From assembly GCA_963741305.1 (NCBI GenBank), contig CAVUHL010000003.1, positions 1,240,001-1,304,000 of the forward strand: a stretch of DNA of 64,000 bases. Reading direction: 5' to 3'. This document shows positions 25,510-34,475 of the stretch, in pieces (within the stretch, counting starts at the first letter, position 1; each line of letters begins with the position of its first letter). A program made the position numbers and the translations under genes. The notes under the pieces are model-generated. The model was not told the DNA's origin, made no database searches, and saw nothing but the letters and a program-made list of their open reading frames with translations. Source of the DNA: DATMER01 sp963741305. GTDB lineage: Bacteria; Acidobacteriota; Thermoanaerobaculia; Multivoradales; UBA5704.

Positions 25510-26595
25510 ATGGCCCCACCCAACCGGCAAGCCGAACCCCCCGAGGACGTCCGAGAGCAGTGGCTCTCCGGCCACCTTTACTATCACGAGAGCCTCGATC
25601 GCGCCGTCCGGGGCTTCGTCCACCCGCTCGTCGGCAAGCTCGCGAGAGATGGATCGATCGCGGGCTTCTTCTTCATCCGCCATGGCCTCGGAGGCCCTCA
25701 CGTCCGGCTGCGGCTGCGGCCGGTCGCCGGTGCCGGCGAGCGGGTGCTCGACGAGATGGAGCATTTCGCCCGCACCTTCCTGGCTCGCGAGCCCTCCTCG
25801 CGCTCTCTGGAGGAGGACGCGATCCGGCGCTCGAACACGGCGATCCTGCAGGGGGATCCGCACGAGATCGACGACTCGGTCTACCCGGACAACTCGTACC
25901 ACGTGGTGCCGTTCCGGCCCGAGGTCGAGCGCTATGGCGGCCCGGACCGGTTTCGCCTCTCCCTCGATTGCTTTACGCTGTCGAGCGTGGCGGCGGTCGA
26001 TTTCCTCTCCCGGCTCGGTGGCGTCGCGCGCCCGGTCCAGCTCGCCCAGGCGTACGGGCTCCTGCTCAGGCAGGCTCTCGGATTCGCCCTGGGCGAGGAC
26101 GAGCTGGCCGACCTCCTCCGCTATGGCGTCGACTGGCTGGGGCAGGATCTGCCGAAGGTGGTCGAGAAGGGAGACGACGTCGCGCGGTCCCGGATGGAGC
26201 TCTTCCTCCAGATCCTGTTCGGCAGCCTGGACGAGGCGCGCACCGTCCGCGAGCGGGCGGACGCTGCCGCTCTCTCGCCGCCGGGTCTCCTCCTCGCGGG
26301 CGCCGGCAGGCTCTCCGCCGCGATCGGACCCGCGGAGCGCGGCTCCCGGCTCCGCATCGGCGCGAGCCAGCTCCACATGACCGCGTCCCGGCTGGGGATC
26401 ACCCACGCGGAGGAGGTCTATCTCAGCCGTCTCTTGACGCGCACTCTCGAAGAGGCGTGCAGTCGGGGAACCGACCTCTCCTGGATCCGGGAAATCGCGA
26501 TCGGGAAGGACCCGGCAGGCGCGCTGGACCAGCTCCTCCCGCACGCTCTCGCGGCGCTCGCAACGCTCCCCGCGACAGGCACGGATCGAGGGTAG
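25510..26595 (+). CDS. thiopeptide-type bacteriocin biosynthesis protein (detached lanthipeptide-dehydratase C-domain)
   Basis: A 361-residue protein. Its opening, WLSGHLYYHESLDRAVRGFV then GFFFIRHGLGGPHVRLRLRP, matches the SpaB_C/thiopeptide-type bacteriocin biosynthesis domain, which in full LanB enzymes removes glutamate from glutamylated Ser/Thr to give dehydro residues. VYPDNSYHVVPFRPEVERYG is the usual YxPExxRYGG-like region. It is encoded convergently to the JmjC-like gene and about 1.6 kb from the separate N-domain gene (28214-30958), so the dehydratase is split in two genes as in thiopeptide systems. No strong ribosome-binding site precedes the ATG. Confidence 0.85.
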   Translation: MAPPNRQAEPPEDVREQWLSGHLYYHESLDRAVRGFVHPLVGKLARDGSIAGFFFIRHGLGGPHVRLRLRPVAGAGERVLDEMEHFARTFLAREPSSRSLEEDAIRRSNTAILQGDPHEIDDSVYPDNSYHVVPFRPEVERYGGPDRFRLSLDCFTLSSVAAVDFLSRLGGVARPVQLAQAYGLLLRQALGFALGEDELADLLRYGVDWLGQDLPKVVEKGDDVARSRMELFLQILFGSLDEARTVRERADAAALSPPGLLLAGAGRLSAAIGPAERGSRLRIGASQLHMTASRLGITHAEEVYLSRLLTRTLEEACSRGTDLSWIREIAIGKDPAGALDQLLPHALAALATLPATGTDRG

Positions 26596-26615
26596 CCGGC
26601 CGCGGTTCCCGCCGG

Positions 26616-27860
26616 TCAGGGCAGCGCCGCAACGGCCGCCTGGCAGGGTCGCAACAGCCCCTCTGAGATCAAGCGGCGCACCAGCACCAGCTGTCCCTTC
26701 GCGTCCAGGCCGGGGATCTCGGACACGCGGAACCGGTTGCGGTCGCGGATGAGCTCCAACGCTCGGCGCAGGCGCGGCGGCCCGCTGAGCCGTCCATCGC
26801 CGAAGAAGAGGGTGCTCTTGCGGTTCCCCTCGTCGTCGACGATCTCTTCGACCGTACAGAGGACGTCCGGTCGCCGCTCGACCTCCGAGTCCACGGTGAG
26901 CCCCTCGGCTCCTGCGAGGGCGTCGAGCTTGAACTGGCCGTCGCACGGGAATCCCTGGCGCACCACCCGGTTGCGCTTCACCGCGGCGAGCACGCCATCG
27001 AAGGAGACTTCCTGGAACGCCGCCATCGCCTGCTGGAAGGTGCTCCGCATGCGGTCCCGGATCTCTTCGTTGTCGACGAAGCCGGGCGGGAGGGCTCGCC
27101 GCAGCTCCTGGGAGTGGAGCGCCGCGTACTCGGCGGCGAACTTGAAAAAGTCCATCCAGAAAAGCGGGGTGATGTAGATGCTCAGGTGCAGGCTCGTGCT
27201 GTCCGGGGGCGTGACGAAGTGCGGCATCCCTCGCGGGATGAAGAGCAGGTCGCCGGGCCGCAGGCGGACCTCGGCGAGCACCGGAGTCTCGGCGCGTCGC
27301 CGCCATTCCTCGGGAAATTCGAGGTACTGCTTCTGCGACATGTCGAGCTGCAGCACGGAGAATTCGTGCAGCCGCCAGACCGCCTCGCCCTCCAACTGCA
27401 GGACGAGGATGTCGTCGTTGGCGGTATAGGTCGGGTGCGTCCTCGCCCCCGCCGGGTTCAGGAAGGCGTTGATCTGGACATCTGCGTGAAAGACCCTGGC
27501 CAGATGGTGGGCGAGGCCTTGGAGAGTGGGCCAGTCGGCCAGCCTCTTGAGGATCTGGGCGAATCCTTTTCTGAAGTTGCCGAGAACGGCGCCCGGCGTG
27601 AGGTCTCGTGCCTGATGGATGTCGAACCGAACCCCCTCGTCCCCCGGCAGCAGAACGAACACGACTCCGCTGCGCGTCGAGCGCACCCACGCGTCGATGT
27701 CGCGCAGCGAGAAGTAGCCGGCGAACCGCCCGGGCGCGTGGCGGACGTGGAGGAACGTCGTCTCCCAGTAGTCGGCGAAGAAGTCCTCGGTCGACGTCGG
27801 GGCGATCAGGTCGGCGAAGCTCGCGGCGAGATCGTCACGGGCCCCCGCTTCGTTCTCCAT
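26616..27860 (-). CDS. JmjC/cupin-4-like protein of the precursor-2 operon
   Basis: A 414-residue protein started at the ATG at 27860, which has GGAGGGG 8 bases upstream; a GTG at 27890 is in frame but lacks this. It resembles ribosomal-oxygenase-type JmjC proteins (DILVLQLEGEAVWRL, RPGDLLFIPRGMPHFVTPP) with a C-terminal winged-helix-like part. The distal His (MPHF) is present. At the usual HxD position, counting back from LQLEG, I read Tyr-Thr-Ala instead, with a His three residues earlier, so iron binding may be altered or lost. It lies downstream of precursor 2 and could hydroxylate or bind that peptide. Confidence 0.72.
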   Translation of the reverse strand: MENEAGARDDLAASFADLIAPTSTEDFFADYWETTFLHVRHAPGRFAGYFSLRDIDAWVRSTRSGVVFVLLPGDEGVRFDIHQARDLTPGAVLGNFRKGFAQILKRLADWPTLQGLAHHLARVFHADVQINAFLNPAGARTHPTYTANDDILVLQLEGEAVWRLHEFSVLQLDMSQKQYLEFPEEWRRRAETPVLAEVRLRPGDLLFIPRGMPHFVTPPDSTSLHLSIYITPLFWMDFFKFAAEYAALHSQELRRALPPGFVDNEEIRDRMRSTFQQAMAAFQEVSFDGVLAAVKRNRVVRQGFPCDGQFKLDALAGAEGLTVDSEVERRPDVLCTVEEIVDDEGNRKSTLFFGDGRLSGPPRLRRALELIRDRNRFRVSEIPGLDAKGQLVLVRRLISEGLLRPCQAAVAALP

Positions 27861-27899
27861 GGTGTGTAACCCCTCCAGACGCTCATGCACGAGAAGCGA

Positions 27900-27932
27900 C
27901 CGCTCCCCGAGGCGTTTCGCCCTGGGGAGCGG
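27900..27932 (-). promoter_or_regulatory. strong stem-loop between precursor 2 and the JmjC-like gene
   Basis: CCGCTCCCC at 27900-27908 pairs with GGGGAGCGG at 27924-27932, with an inner GGCG/CGCC stem and a TTT loop. It lies 16 bp after the precursor stop. No T-tract follows; it is probably a processing or attenuation element rather than a full terminator. Confidence 0.75.
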
Positions 27933-27948
27933 CCCGATAACTGGACGC

Positions 27949-28167
27949 TCAGCGGTTGGTGGGATTGGGATTGTGGGGCGCCGCCTCTACATCCTTGCAG
28001 GTGCCGCCGCTGGTTTCGCAGTTGCCGCCGGAGCTCTCGCAAACACCGCCGGACGTGCTACATCCTGCGGCGCCGCTCTGGCAGGTGCCTCCAGTGGTCT
28101 TGGCGCCGCCGCTCACCGACTCGAGATCGTCGTCGGAAAGGGACTCGATCTCAAAGTTCTCAGACAT
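27949..28167 (-). CDS. RiPP precursor peptide 2, five Cys heptads
   Basis: A 72-residue peptide starting at the ATG at 28167 (AAGGGAG upstream); an upstream in-frame start at 28245 would overlap the dehydratase gene and lacks support. The leader MSENFEIESLSDDDLESVSGG ends in Gly20-Gly21. Residues 24-58 are five back-to-back heptads of the form [ST]-x-[GA]-[GA]-x-Cys-x, with Cys at 29, 36, 43, 50 and 57. The tail is HNPNPTNR. It lies 46 bp after the dehydratase N-domain gene and before the JmjC-like gene, and is flanked by stem-loops. The dehydratase could convert Ser/Thr to dehydro residues that Cys could attack, giving repeated rings; no LanC cyclase is visible. Confidence 0.88.
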   Translation of the reverse strand: MSENFEIESLSDDDLESVSGGAKTTGGTCQSGAAGCSTSGGVCESSGGNCETSGGTCKDVEAAPHNPNPTNR

Positions 28168-28183
28168 TCCGGTGCTCCCTTCT

Positions 28184-28200
28184 GAGAGATGATATCTCTC
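28184..28200 (-). promoter_or_regulatory. short stem-loop between dehydratase and precursor 2
   Basis: GAGAGAT (28184-28190) pairs perfectly with ATCTCTC (28194-28200) around a 3-nt loop, between the dehydratase stop and the precursor ribosome-binding site. It is comparable in position to the stem-loop upstream of precursor 1. Confidence 0.6.
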
Positions 28201-28213
28201 GGATGCGACCCGA

Positions 28214-30958
28214 TCAGCTCGTGGAGGGATTTCCGCCGAGATCACGGGTCGCCAGTTGATCGATCAAAAGCTCGAAGCCTCTTCGCTCCATGCATGCATC
28301 GAGGGGAAAGTCCGTCGAAGCCGGCAAGGGCTCTACGAAGTGCAGCGACGCTCCCTCCATCTTTCCAAGGCTGGAAACGAACAGACGGCAGAGCGACGGC
28401 GAGTCGAAGCGGACGAATTGCGGCTTCTGCTTGCCGCAGCTCGCAAGCTCGTGGTAGTACCCCTCTTCCGGGAGCCCCAGGCTGCGGCGCCAGCGATCGA
28501 CGAGCACGTAGGAGCGGCGGTCGGTGGCGCTCGCAAGGTCCTCGCGAAGCTTCGCGACCCCGATCCTCCATGAACGGCGGCGGGTGACCACGTTCTCGCA
28601 CGTCAGACGATTGAAGGCCACGACGTCCCCATGGTGCTCGGACCACGGAAACGGAAACACGCCACGAGCCTCCCCTGGTCCGAACATCAGCAGGAAACGC
28701 AATCGATTCGGCAGCCCGGAGTCGGACATGGCGCTGAGGCTCGCCGGAAGAACGCGACGGCCGGAGCGGTCGACCAGGCGGAAGGTCTCGGCATCGAGAT
28801 CCGCCTGGACCACGAGGTCGCCGAGGCCGAGCCTGCGCTCGCGCGGCAGGTCGAGGTGAAGGCCGCGGAGGTCCAGGACCCTCGCGGCTTGAGGCGGATG
28901 AGCCCGCGCGAGGTTCATCCAGGGGTGCTTGACCTCGAGAAGGTCCGCCTCCTCGCCTTCGACATCGATCACCGATCTCGCGGTGAGGTGATCGAGCATG
29001 CGCTCGCGCCGCGAACCTTCGAATACCGGCACGACTCGGCTCAGGTACCGCCCCGTACCTTCGGTGACATTGTTGAGCACCCAGGCAGAACCTTCAGGGT
29101 TCGTGGGCTGGAGGAACACACTGGAGCCCACGATAGGTGCATAACGGCAGGGAAGGGCTTCCAGCAGCTCTGTGAGCGCCGGCGCCGAAAGCGAGTCCTT
29201 CGCCGGAGACCTGCCCACCAGCTCCCAGGTCCGGGAGAGGAGCCATTGTCGATTCTCTGTCAAGGCCGCGAGGGCGGGCGATGACAACGGGTCGAAGGTG
29301 CTGAGCGCGGACTCCTTCGCCGCATCATAAAACTTGAGGAACTGCTTCCATACCGGAGCGAATCCCTCGGCGAGCTCGTTGAACGGGATCTGGCGGCGAG
29401 CCGGCGCATGATCCCGCCACCAGGCGGCCAGCGTGTGCTGAACGTCGTGGCGCAGATTGAACAAGCCATCGAAGCGCGAGATCAGGCGGACGACGCGGAG
29501 AATCTCGTCCACTGCCGAGGACGCGATCTCGAAGACACCGCGATCGTCGCCGGGGTCGCGCTGGGCTTCGCACAGCACGTCTTCGAAGAAGGCCGCCCGG
29601 GCCGCGAGAGGTCCGTGATGCCCGGCGAGTGGCGCCACGGAGCGCATCATCCGCGAGTACGACTCGGCCATTTCGAACACCGCGGCCTCGGGGCGAGGAG
29701 CCGAGGCGAAGGCCTCCTCTCGTGCCACCAGCTCTGCGACGGCCTCCGCGATTTCACCGGCGCCGAGCTCCTCCTCCGGGATCGAGTGCAGGAAGCGGCT
29801 GATTCGCTGCTCGAGCCAGGGTTCATGGAGAGGCCAGGGCGGAAGGAGGAGCAGCAACCCGAGATCGAGCAGCTCTTCGAGCCCGGCCCGAGTGTCCAGT
29901 CGAGCCAGGAGATCGTCGTATCGGAGCGCTCCTTCCCGCAGCGTTTCGCGCGCGGTGCCCGGCAGAGGGTTGGAAAGAGTTACCTTGATCCTCGCGGGCT
30001 CGACATACCGCGGCTCCTCCGCGTCAGGCTCGAGCTTCCAGTGCCCGTCGCGCACGAAGCGGAACCGCCCCGGCTCGATCTCCTCGACGCTGTCGTTCCA
30101 GGCTACCAGGGCACGCCTTCTCACCGCCGGATGGCGCATCAGCAGGGCCTGGAACTGCTCGAGCTCCGGACGCTTGAGCCGGACCAGTGAGACCTCTCTT
30201 TGCGGAGCGCGGTGGAAGTGCAGGCCGCGCGCGACGGCCGAGCGTCGAATGCTCCCTGGCGCAGAGAAGGTGAGCGTCGAGTTGGCGGACAGTTTCGCCG
30301 CGGCCCGGGTGACGAACCGCAGAAGGCTCTCCTCCCACTTCGCAGGGGGCTTCGCAAAGCCCGATGCCACGAGGGCCGGCGCCTGGCTGCGAGCCTTCTG
30401 TACCAGGCCCGGCGTTCCCATGGCCACTCCGCGAAGGAATCTCCGGTCCTCGAGGAGGTCGAGGACATGGCGACGCTCCCGGGCGAGCTCGCGCGCATAG
30501 ACGGCGTCGAGCTCGCGGTCCTGCGTGTGGAGCCGTTCCTCGAGGGTCACGATTCGCTCGGCCAGGCTCGCCGAGACCTGGAGCAGCGCGGACCACTCGG
30601 TTTTCCTGCTGTATCGGTGTATGTCCTCGCCGTTGAAACAGCTCCGCTTCACTGCGAGCAGGAGCCGCCGGTCGGCGGGGCCGAAGCCGGTGAGGGCCTC
30701 GGCGATCGCGTCGACCATCGCGCTCCTGGCTTCTGCGAGCTCCCGTTCCACCGCCTCCAGAGCTTGCAGCTGCGCGGCGGCAACGGGACTTCCGAGCGGG
30801 TCCAGGACGCGTGCGGGGAGACCCGTGAACCGGCCGATGACCGGGGGAACGGCCAGCCCGGGCGGCGCTACGGGGGCAGTGCCCGGCTCGATTGGACCAG
30901 GCTCGGACAACGCCGGGAAGATGTCTCCGGTGGTGTATGGCGAGCTTGGGCTCGGCAT
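28214..30958 (-). CDS. lantibiotic dehydratase N-domain protein (LanB-type)
   Basis: A 914-residue protein, the length of the LanB glutamylation domain without the C-terminal elimination domain. Recognisable pieces are VKRSCFNGEDIHRYSRK, the conserved FVTRAAAKLSANSTLTF block (family form near AAKTSPFSTFT), and a late SMSDSGLPNRLRFLLMFGP region. LanB proteins use glutamyl-tRNA to glutamylate Ser and Thr of the precursor in the cytosol. The missing C-domain is encoded separately at 25510-26595. It could instead be a PEARL-type aminoacyl-tRNA peptide ligase, but the presence of the C-domain protein favours dehydration. First gene of the operon dehydratase, precursor 2, JmjC-like. Confidence 0.88.
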   Translation of the reverse strand: MPSPSSPYTTGDIFPALSEPGPIEPGTAPVAPPGLAVPPVIGRFTGLPARVLDPLGSPVAAAQLQALEAVERELAEARSAMVDAIAEALTGFGPADRRLLLAVKRSCFNGEDIHRYSRKTEWSALLQVSASLAERIVTLEERLHTQDRELDAVYARELARERRHVLDLLEDRRFLRGVAMGTPGLVQKARSQAPALVASGFAKPPAKWEESLLRFVTRAAAKLSANSTLTFSAPGSIRRSAVARGLHFHRAPQREVSLVRLKRPELEQFQALLMRHPAVRRRALVAWNDSVEEIEPGRFRFVRDGHWKLEPDAEEPRYVEPARIKVTLSNPLPGTARETLREGALRYDDLLARLDTRAGLEELLDLGLLLLLPPWPLHEPWLEQRISRFLHSIPEEELGAGEIAEAVAELVAREEAFASAPRPEAAVFEMAESYSRMMRSVAPLAGHHGPLAARAAFFEDVLCEAQRDPGDDRGVFEIASSAVDEILRVVRLISRFDGLFNLRHDVQHTLAAWWRDHAPARRQIPFNELAEGFAPVWKQFLKFYDAAKESALSTFDPLSSPALAALTENRQWLLSRTWELVGRSPAKDSLSAPALTELLEALPCRYAPIVGSSVFLQPTNPEGSAWVLNNVTEGTGRYLSRVVPVFEGSRRERMLDHLTARSVIDVEGEEADLLEVKHPWMNLARAHPPQAARVLDLRGLHLDLPRERRLGLGDLVVQADLDAETFRLVDRSGRRVLPASLSAMSDSGLPNRLRFLLMFGPGEARGVFPFPWSEHHGDVVAFNRLTCENVVTRRRSWRIGVAKLREDLASATDRRSYVLVDRWRRSLGLPEEGYYHELASCGKQKPQFVRFDSPSLCRLFVSSLGKMEGASLHFVEPLPASTDFPLDACMERRGFELLIDQLATRDLGGNPSTS

Positions 30959-31150
30959 GCCGAGCTCGTGTGGCGGCTGCAGGATAGCGCTCCCCCCTTG
31001 GAGGCCGGCGGTGGTCGGCCGGGTTCAAGAAATATGGTGCCTGTCCCGGAGAAAGCGTGACAAACTTCCGTTGATCTATTACAAATGCGATTGAGGATTG
31101 CCGCAATTCTGGTCTGCGGCAGACGGGCCCGTGCTAACCTGACCAGGGCC

Positions 31151-34100
31151 ATGAGATGTCTCCAATGCCATCGCGACGCCCCGCCCGGCATGAAGTTCTG
31201 CGGGCACTGCGGGGCGAAGCTTGCACCGTTGTGTCCGGAGTGCGGCTCGGAGAGCCCCCCCGGTTTCAAGTTCTGCGGCGAGTGCGGGAGCTCCCTGGCT
31301 CCCGTCGCGCCCCCGGCGGAGGAGCCGGCTGAGCCGCAGCGCCCCGCCTCCGTCCTCCAGGCCTACACCCCTCCGCACCTGACGAACCTTCAGACCCGGG
31401 CTGCCCTGGAAGGCGAGCGCAAGCAGGTCTCCGTGCTGTTCTGCGACCTGGTGGGCTCGACCGCCATGGCGGACCGGCTGGGTCCCGAGACCATGCACCT
31501 CCTCCTGAACCGGTTCTTCGAGCTGGCTCTCGGCGAGATCCACCGCTACGAGGGGACGATCAACCAGTTCCTCGGGGACGGCTTCATGGCCCTGTTCGGC
31601 GCGCCCATCGCCCACGAGGACCACGCGCGGCGGGCGGTGCTCGCGGCCCTGGGCTTGCAGAAGGTCCTGCGGGAGAATCGCGCCGGGTTGGGCGAGCGCC
31701 ACGGCGTCGAGCTCAGGGCGCGGATGGGGATCAACACGGGCTGGGTGGTGGTCGGTGGCATCGGCGACCAGCTCCGTCAGGATTACACCGCCATCGGGGA
31801 CACGACCAATCTCGCGGCCCGGCTGCAGGAGATCGCGGATCCCGGGACCGTCCTGGTGAGCGAGTCCACGGTGCGCTTCCTCCATGGAGCGGTGCAGATG
31901 GAGGCGCTGCAGCCGGTCCACGTCAAGGGCAAGGAAGCCCTGGTGCAGGCCTACCGGGCGCTCTCCGCCGGCCCGCTGCACTCCGAGCAGGCGATCCTGA
32001 GCGGCGCGGTCCTGTCGCCGTTCGTCGGCCGCCGGCGGGAGATGTCGCTGCTCGACGAGCTGCGGGAGCGGGCCGCGGGCGGGGAGGGGCAGGTGCTCGG
32101 GATCGCGGCCGAAGCAGGCTCGGGCAAGTCCCGGCTCCTGTACGAGTTCCGGCGCCGTCTCTGGGACAAGGCCGTGCTGCACCTGACCGGGCGCTGTATC
32201 TCGTACGGAAGCGGCGTCCCGTATCTTCCGCTGATCGACATGCTGCGCAACGGCTGGGGGATCGGAGACGCCGAGGCTCCGGCCGTGGTGGCGGACCGCA
32301 TCCGCGTCCGCCTCGAGGAGTCCGGAATCTCCGCCGAGGAGTCCCTGCCTTACATCCTGAGCCTCCTGGGCATCCGGGAGGAGGACGACCGCCTGGCGGA
32401 CCTGAGCGCCCAGGCCTTGCAGGCCCGTACCTTCCACATCCTCCGGCAGATGATTCTGAACGCGGGCCGGGGCCGCATGGTGATCCTGCAGATCGAGGAC
32501 CTGCACTGGATCGATCAGGCCTCGGAGGAGTTCCTCGCCTACCTGGTGGAAGGCCTGGTAGCGGCCCGCATGCTCCTGGTCGCCACCTACCGCGCGGGCT
32601 ACCGGCCGCAGTGGATCGAGAAGTCCTATGCCACGCAGATCACCCTGCCGAAGCTGACGGACCAGGAGAGCCGGCGGGTGGTCGAGGCCGTGCTCCGGCG
32701 GGCGAAGCTGCCGGACGACTTGGTCGAAACCGTCCTCAGCAAGGCAGAGGGCAACCCCTTCTTCCTGGAGGAGCTCACGCGGTCACTTCTGGAGAGCCCG
32801 GACGTGTCGGTGCCGGACACGATCCAGGGCGTGCTGCTCTCCCGGATCGACCGGCTGCCCGAGGTGCACAAGAAGCTCCTGCAGACCGCCTCGGTCCTGG
32901 GCCGGGAGTTCCACCTGGCCCTCCTGATGGCGATCTGGGAGCGCGACGTGAACCCCGAGCCCGTGCTGGCGGACCTCAAGCGCTGGGAGTTCCTGCGCGA
33001 GGAGCCCATGTCGGAGGAGCCCCGCTACTTCTTCAAGCACGCGCTCACCCAGGAGGCCGTCTATCAGACCCTGCTGGTGAGCCGGCGCCAGGCGCTGCAC
33101 ACCGCGGCCGGCCGTGCATTCGAGCGGTTGTACGAGGACCGCCTCGAGGACGTCTACGATCGTCTGGCCTACCACTGGTCGAAGGCGGACGAGCCCGAGA
33201 AGGCCGTGCTCTATCTCGTCCGCTTCGCCGAGCGGGCGGCGGCCGGCTACGCGCACGCCGAGGCTGTCAAGGCGCTGCGGCAGGCCCTGGAGCACGCCGC
33301 GAACCTGCCGGCGGAGGAGCGCGACCGCCAGACCATGAAGCTGGTTCTCCAGCTCGCCGCCTCCCTCCTTCCCCTGGCGCAGCTCGTGGAGACCCTGGAG
33401 CTCCTGGACGGGCACCAGGAGAGGAGCGAGCGGCTCGGAGACCCTGCCCTCTCAGGCAGCTTCCACTTCTGGCTGGCCCACACCCACAGCTATCTCGGGA
33501 ACCAGGAGGAGGCGGCGAGGAACGCCCGCCTGGCGATCGAGGAGGCGCGGCAGTGCGGGGACACGGCCACCGAGGGCAAGGCCTGCTACGTGCTCTCCCG
33601 CGACGACTTCTGGGCGGGGCGGTTCTCCGAGGGCATCCGGCAGGCGCTCCAGGCCGTGGCTCTGCTGGAGCGGAGCGAGGACCGCTGGTGGCAGGGGCAG
33701 TCCTTCTGGGTGGCGGGCTTTCACCAATACGTCCTCGGCCGGTTCGCGGAGGCATTCGCAGCCATGGCCCGGGCCGAGGAGGTCTGGCGGGCCCTGGCCG
33801 ATCCCCGCCTCGACCCATCCTGGAGCACCGGCTATTTCTATGCCTCGCTGGGGGACTGGGAGGCCGGGATCGAGGCCTGCCAGGGTGGGCTCGCCCGTGC
33901 CCAGGACCCTCTGAACACGGCCGCGGCCCTGGGATTCCTCGGGTACGCCCTGCTGGAGAAGGGCGATCTGCCGCAGGCGATCGAGACCCTGGAGGATTCG
34001 ATCGGGAGGATGGAGAAGACCGGGATGCGCCAGCTCAAGGGCTGGTTTTCCGTGTTCCTCGCCGACGCTTACCTCCGCGCGTCCCGCCCGGCCGATGCCC

Positions 34101-34456
34101 TGGAGGCGACGCGGGAGGCCCTGGAGGTCACCCGCGAGTCCGGGTTCCACTACGGGGCCGGGTTGGCGGAGCGGGTCCGGGGACGGATCGCCCGTTCGCA
34201 GGGGCGCCACAAGGAGGCGGAGGAGCACCTGAAGGAGGCGCTGGAGGGGTTCCGCTCTCTCGAAGTGCCTTTCGAGGTGGCACAGACCCGCCTCGACCTC
34301 GCGCTCCTCGCCCATGCCCGCGACGACCGCCGGGAGGCGGCCGTGCAGCTTTCGGAGGCCTACCGGACCTTCGTGGAGCTGAGCGTTCCGAGATTTGCAG
34401 AGAAGGCCGAGCGGCTCGCGCGCGAGATGGCCCTGCCGCTGGCGCTGGCTTCCTAG
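31151..34456 (+). CDS. zinc-ribbon class III adenylate/guanylate cyclase with AAA ATPase and TPR domains
   Basis: An 1101-residue protein started at the ATG at 31151, where the zinc ribbon begins (MRCLQCHRD); an upstream start at 31085 adds unconserved residues. Order: two CxxC-type zinc ribbons (1-60: CLQC, CGHC, CPEC, CGEC), a cyclase domain (about 97-270) with intact metal residues in LFCDLVGST and FLGDGFMALFG and the RxN-type DTTNLAARLQ motif, an AAA ATPase (Walker A AEAGSGKSR near 318), then TPR repeats to the end. It should make a cyclic nucleotide in response to an unknown signal. A truncated copy of its N-terminus is at 24980-25190. Confidence 0.9.
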   Translation: MRCLQCHRDAPPGMKFCGHCGAKLAPLCPECGSESPPGFKFCGECGSSLAPVAPPAEEPAEPQRPASVLQAYTPPHLTNLQTRAALEGERKQVSVLFCDLVGSTAMADRLGPETMHLLLNRFFELALGEIHRYEGTINQFLGDGFMALFGAPIAHEDHARRAVLAALGLQKVLRENRAGLGERHGVELRARMGINTGWVVVGGIGDQLRQDYTAIGDTTNLAARLQEIADPGTVLVSESTVRFLHGAVQMEALQPVHVKGKEALVQAYRALSAGPLHSEQAILSGAVLSPFVGRRREMSLLDELRERAAGGEGQVLGIAAEAGSGKSRLLYEFRRRLWDKAVLHLTGRCISYGSGVPYLPLIDMLRNGWGIGDAEAPAVVADRIRVRLEESGISAEESLPYILSLLGIREEDDRLADLSAQALQARTFHILRQMILNAGRGRMVILQIEDLHWIDQASEEFLAYLVEGLVAARMLLVATYRAGYRPQWIEKSYATQITLPKLTDQESRRVVEAVLRRAKLPDDLVETVLSKAEGNPFFLEELTRSLLESPDVSVPDTIQGVLLSRIDRLPEVHKKLLQTASVLGREFHLALLMAIWERDVNPEPVLADLKRWEFLREEPMSEEPRYFFKHALTQEAVYQTLLVSRRQALHTAAGRAFERLYEDRLEDVYDRLAYHWSKADEPEKAVLYLVRFAERAAAGYAHAEAVKALRQALEHAANLPAEERDRQTMKLVLQLAASLLPLAQLVETLELLDGHQERSERLGDPALSGSFHFWLAHTHSYLGNQEEAARNARLAIEEARQCGDTATEGKACYVLSRDDFWAGRFSEGIRQALQAVALLERSEDRWWQGQSFWVAGFHQYVLGRFAEAFAAMARAEEVWRALADPRLDPSWSTGYFYASLGDWEAGIEACQGGLARAQDPLNTAAALGFLGYALLEKGDLPQAIETLEDSIGRMEKTGMRQLKGWFSVFLADAYLRASRPADALEATREALEVTRESGFHYGAGLAERVRGRIARSQGRHKEAEEHLKEALEGFRSLEVPFEVAQTRLDLALLAHARDDRREAAVQLSEAYRTFVELSVPRFAEKAERLAREMALPLALAS

Positions 34457-34475
34457 CGCTGGCTTCCTGGCGCGG

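Noticed and set aside
31079..32506. 475-codon minus-strand frame opposite the cyclase gene
   Set aside because: It is antisense to the conserved cyclase and contains no domain; it is a GC-rich shadow.
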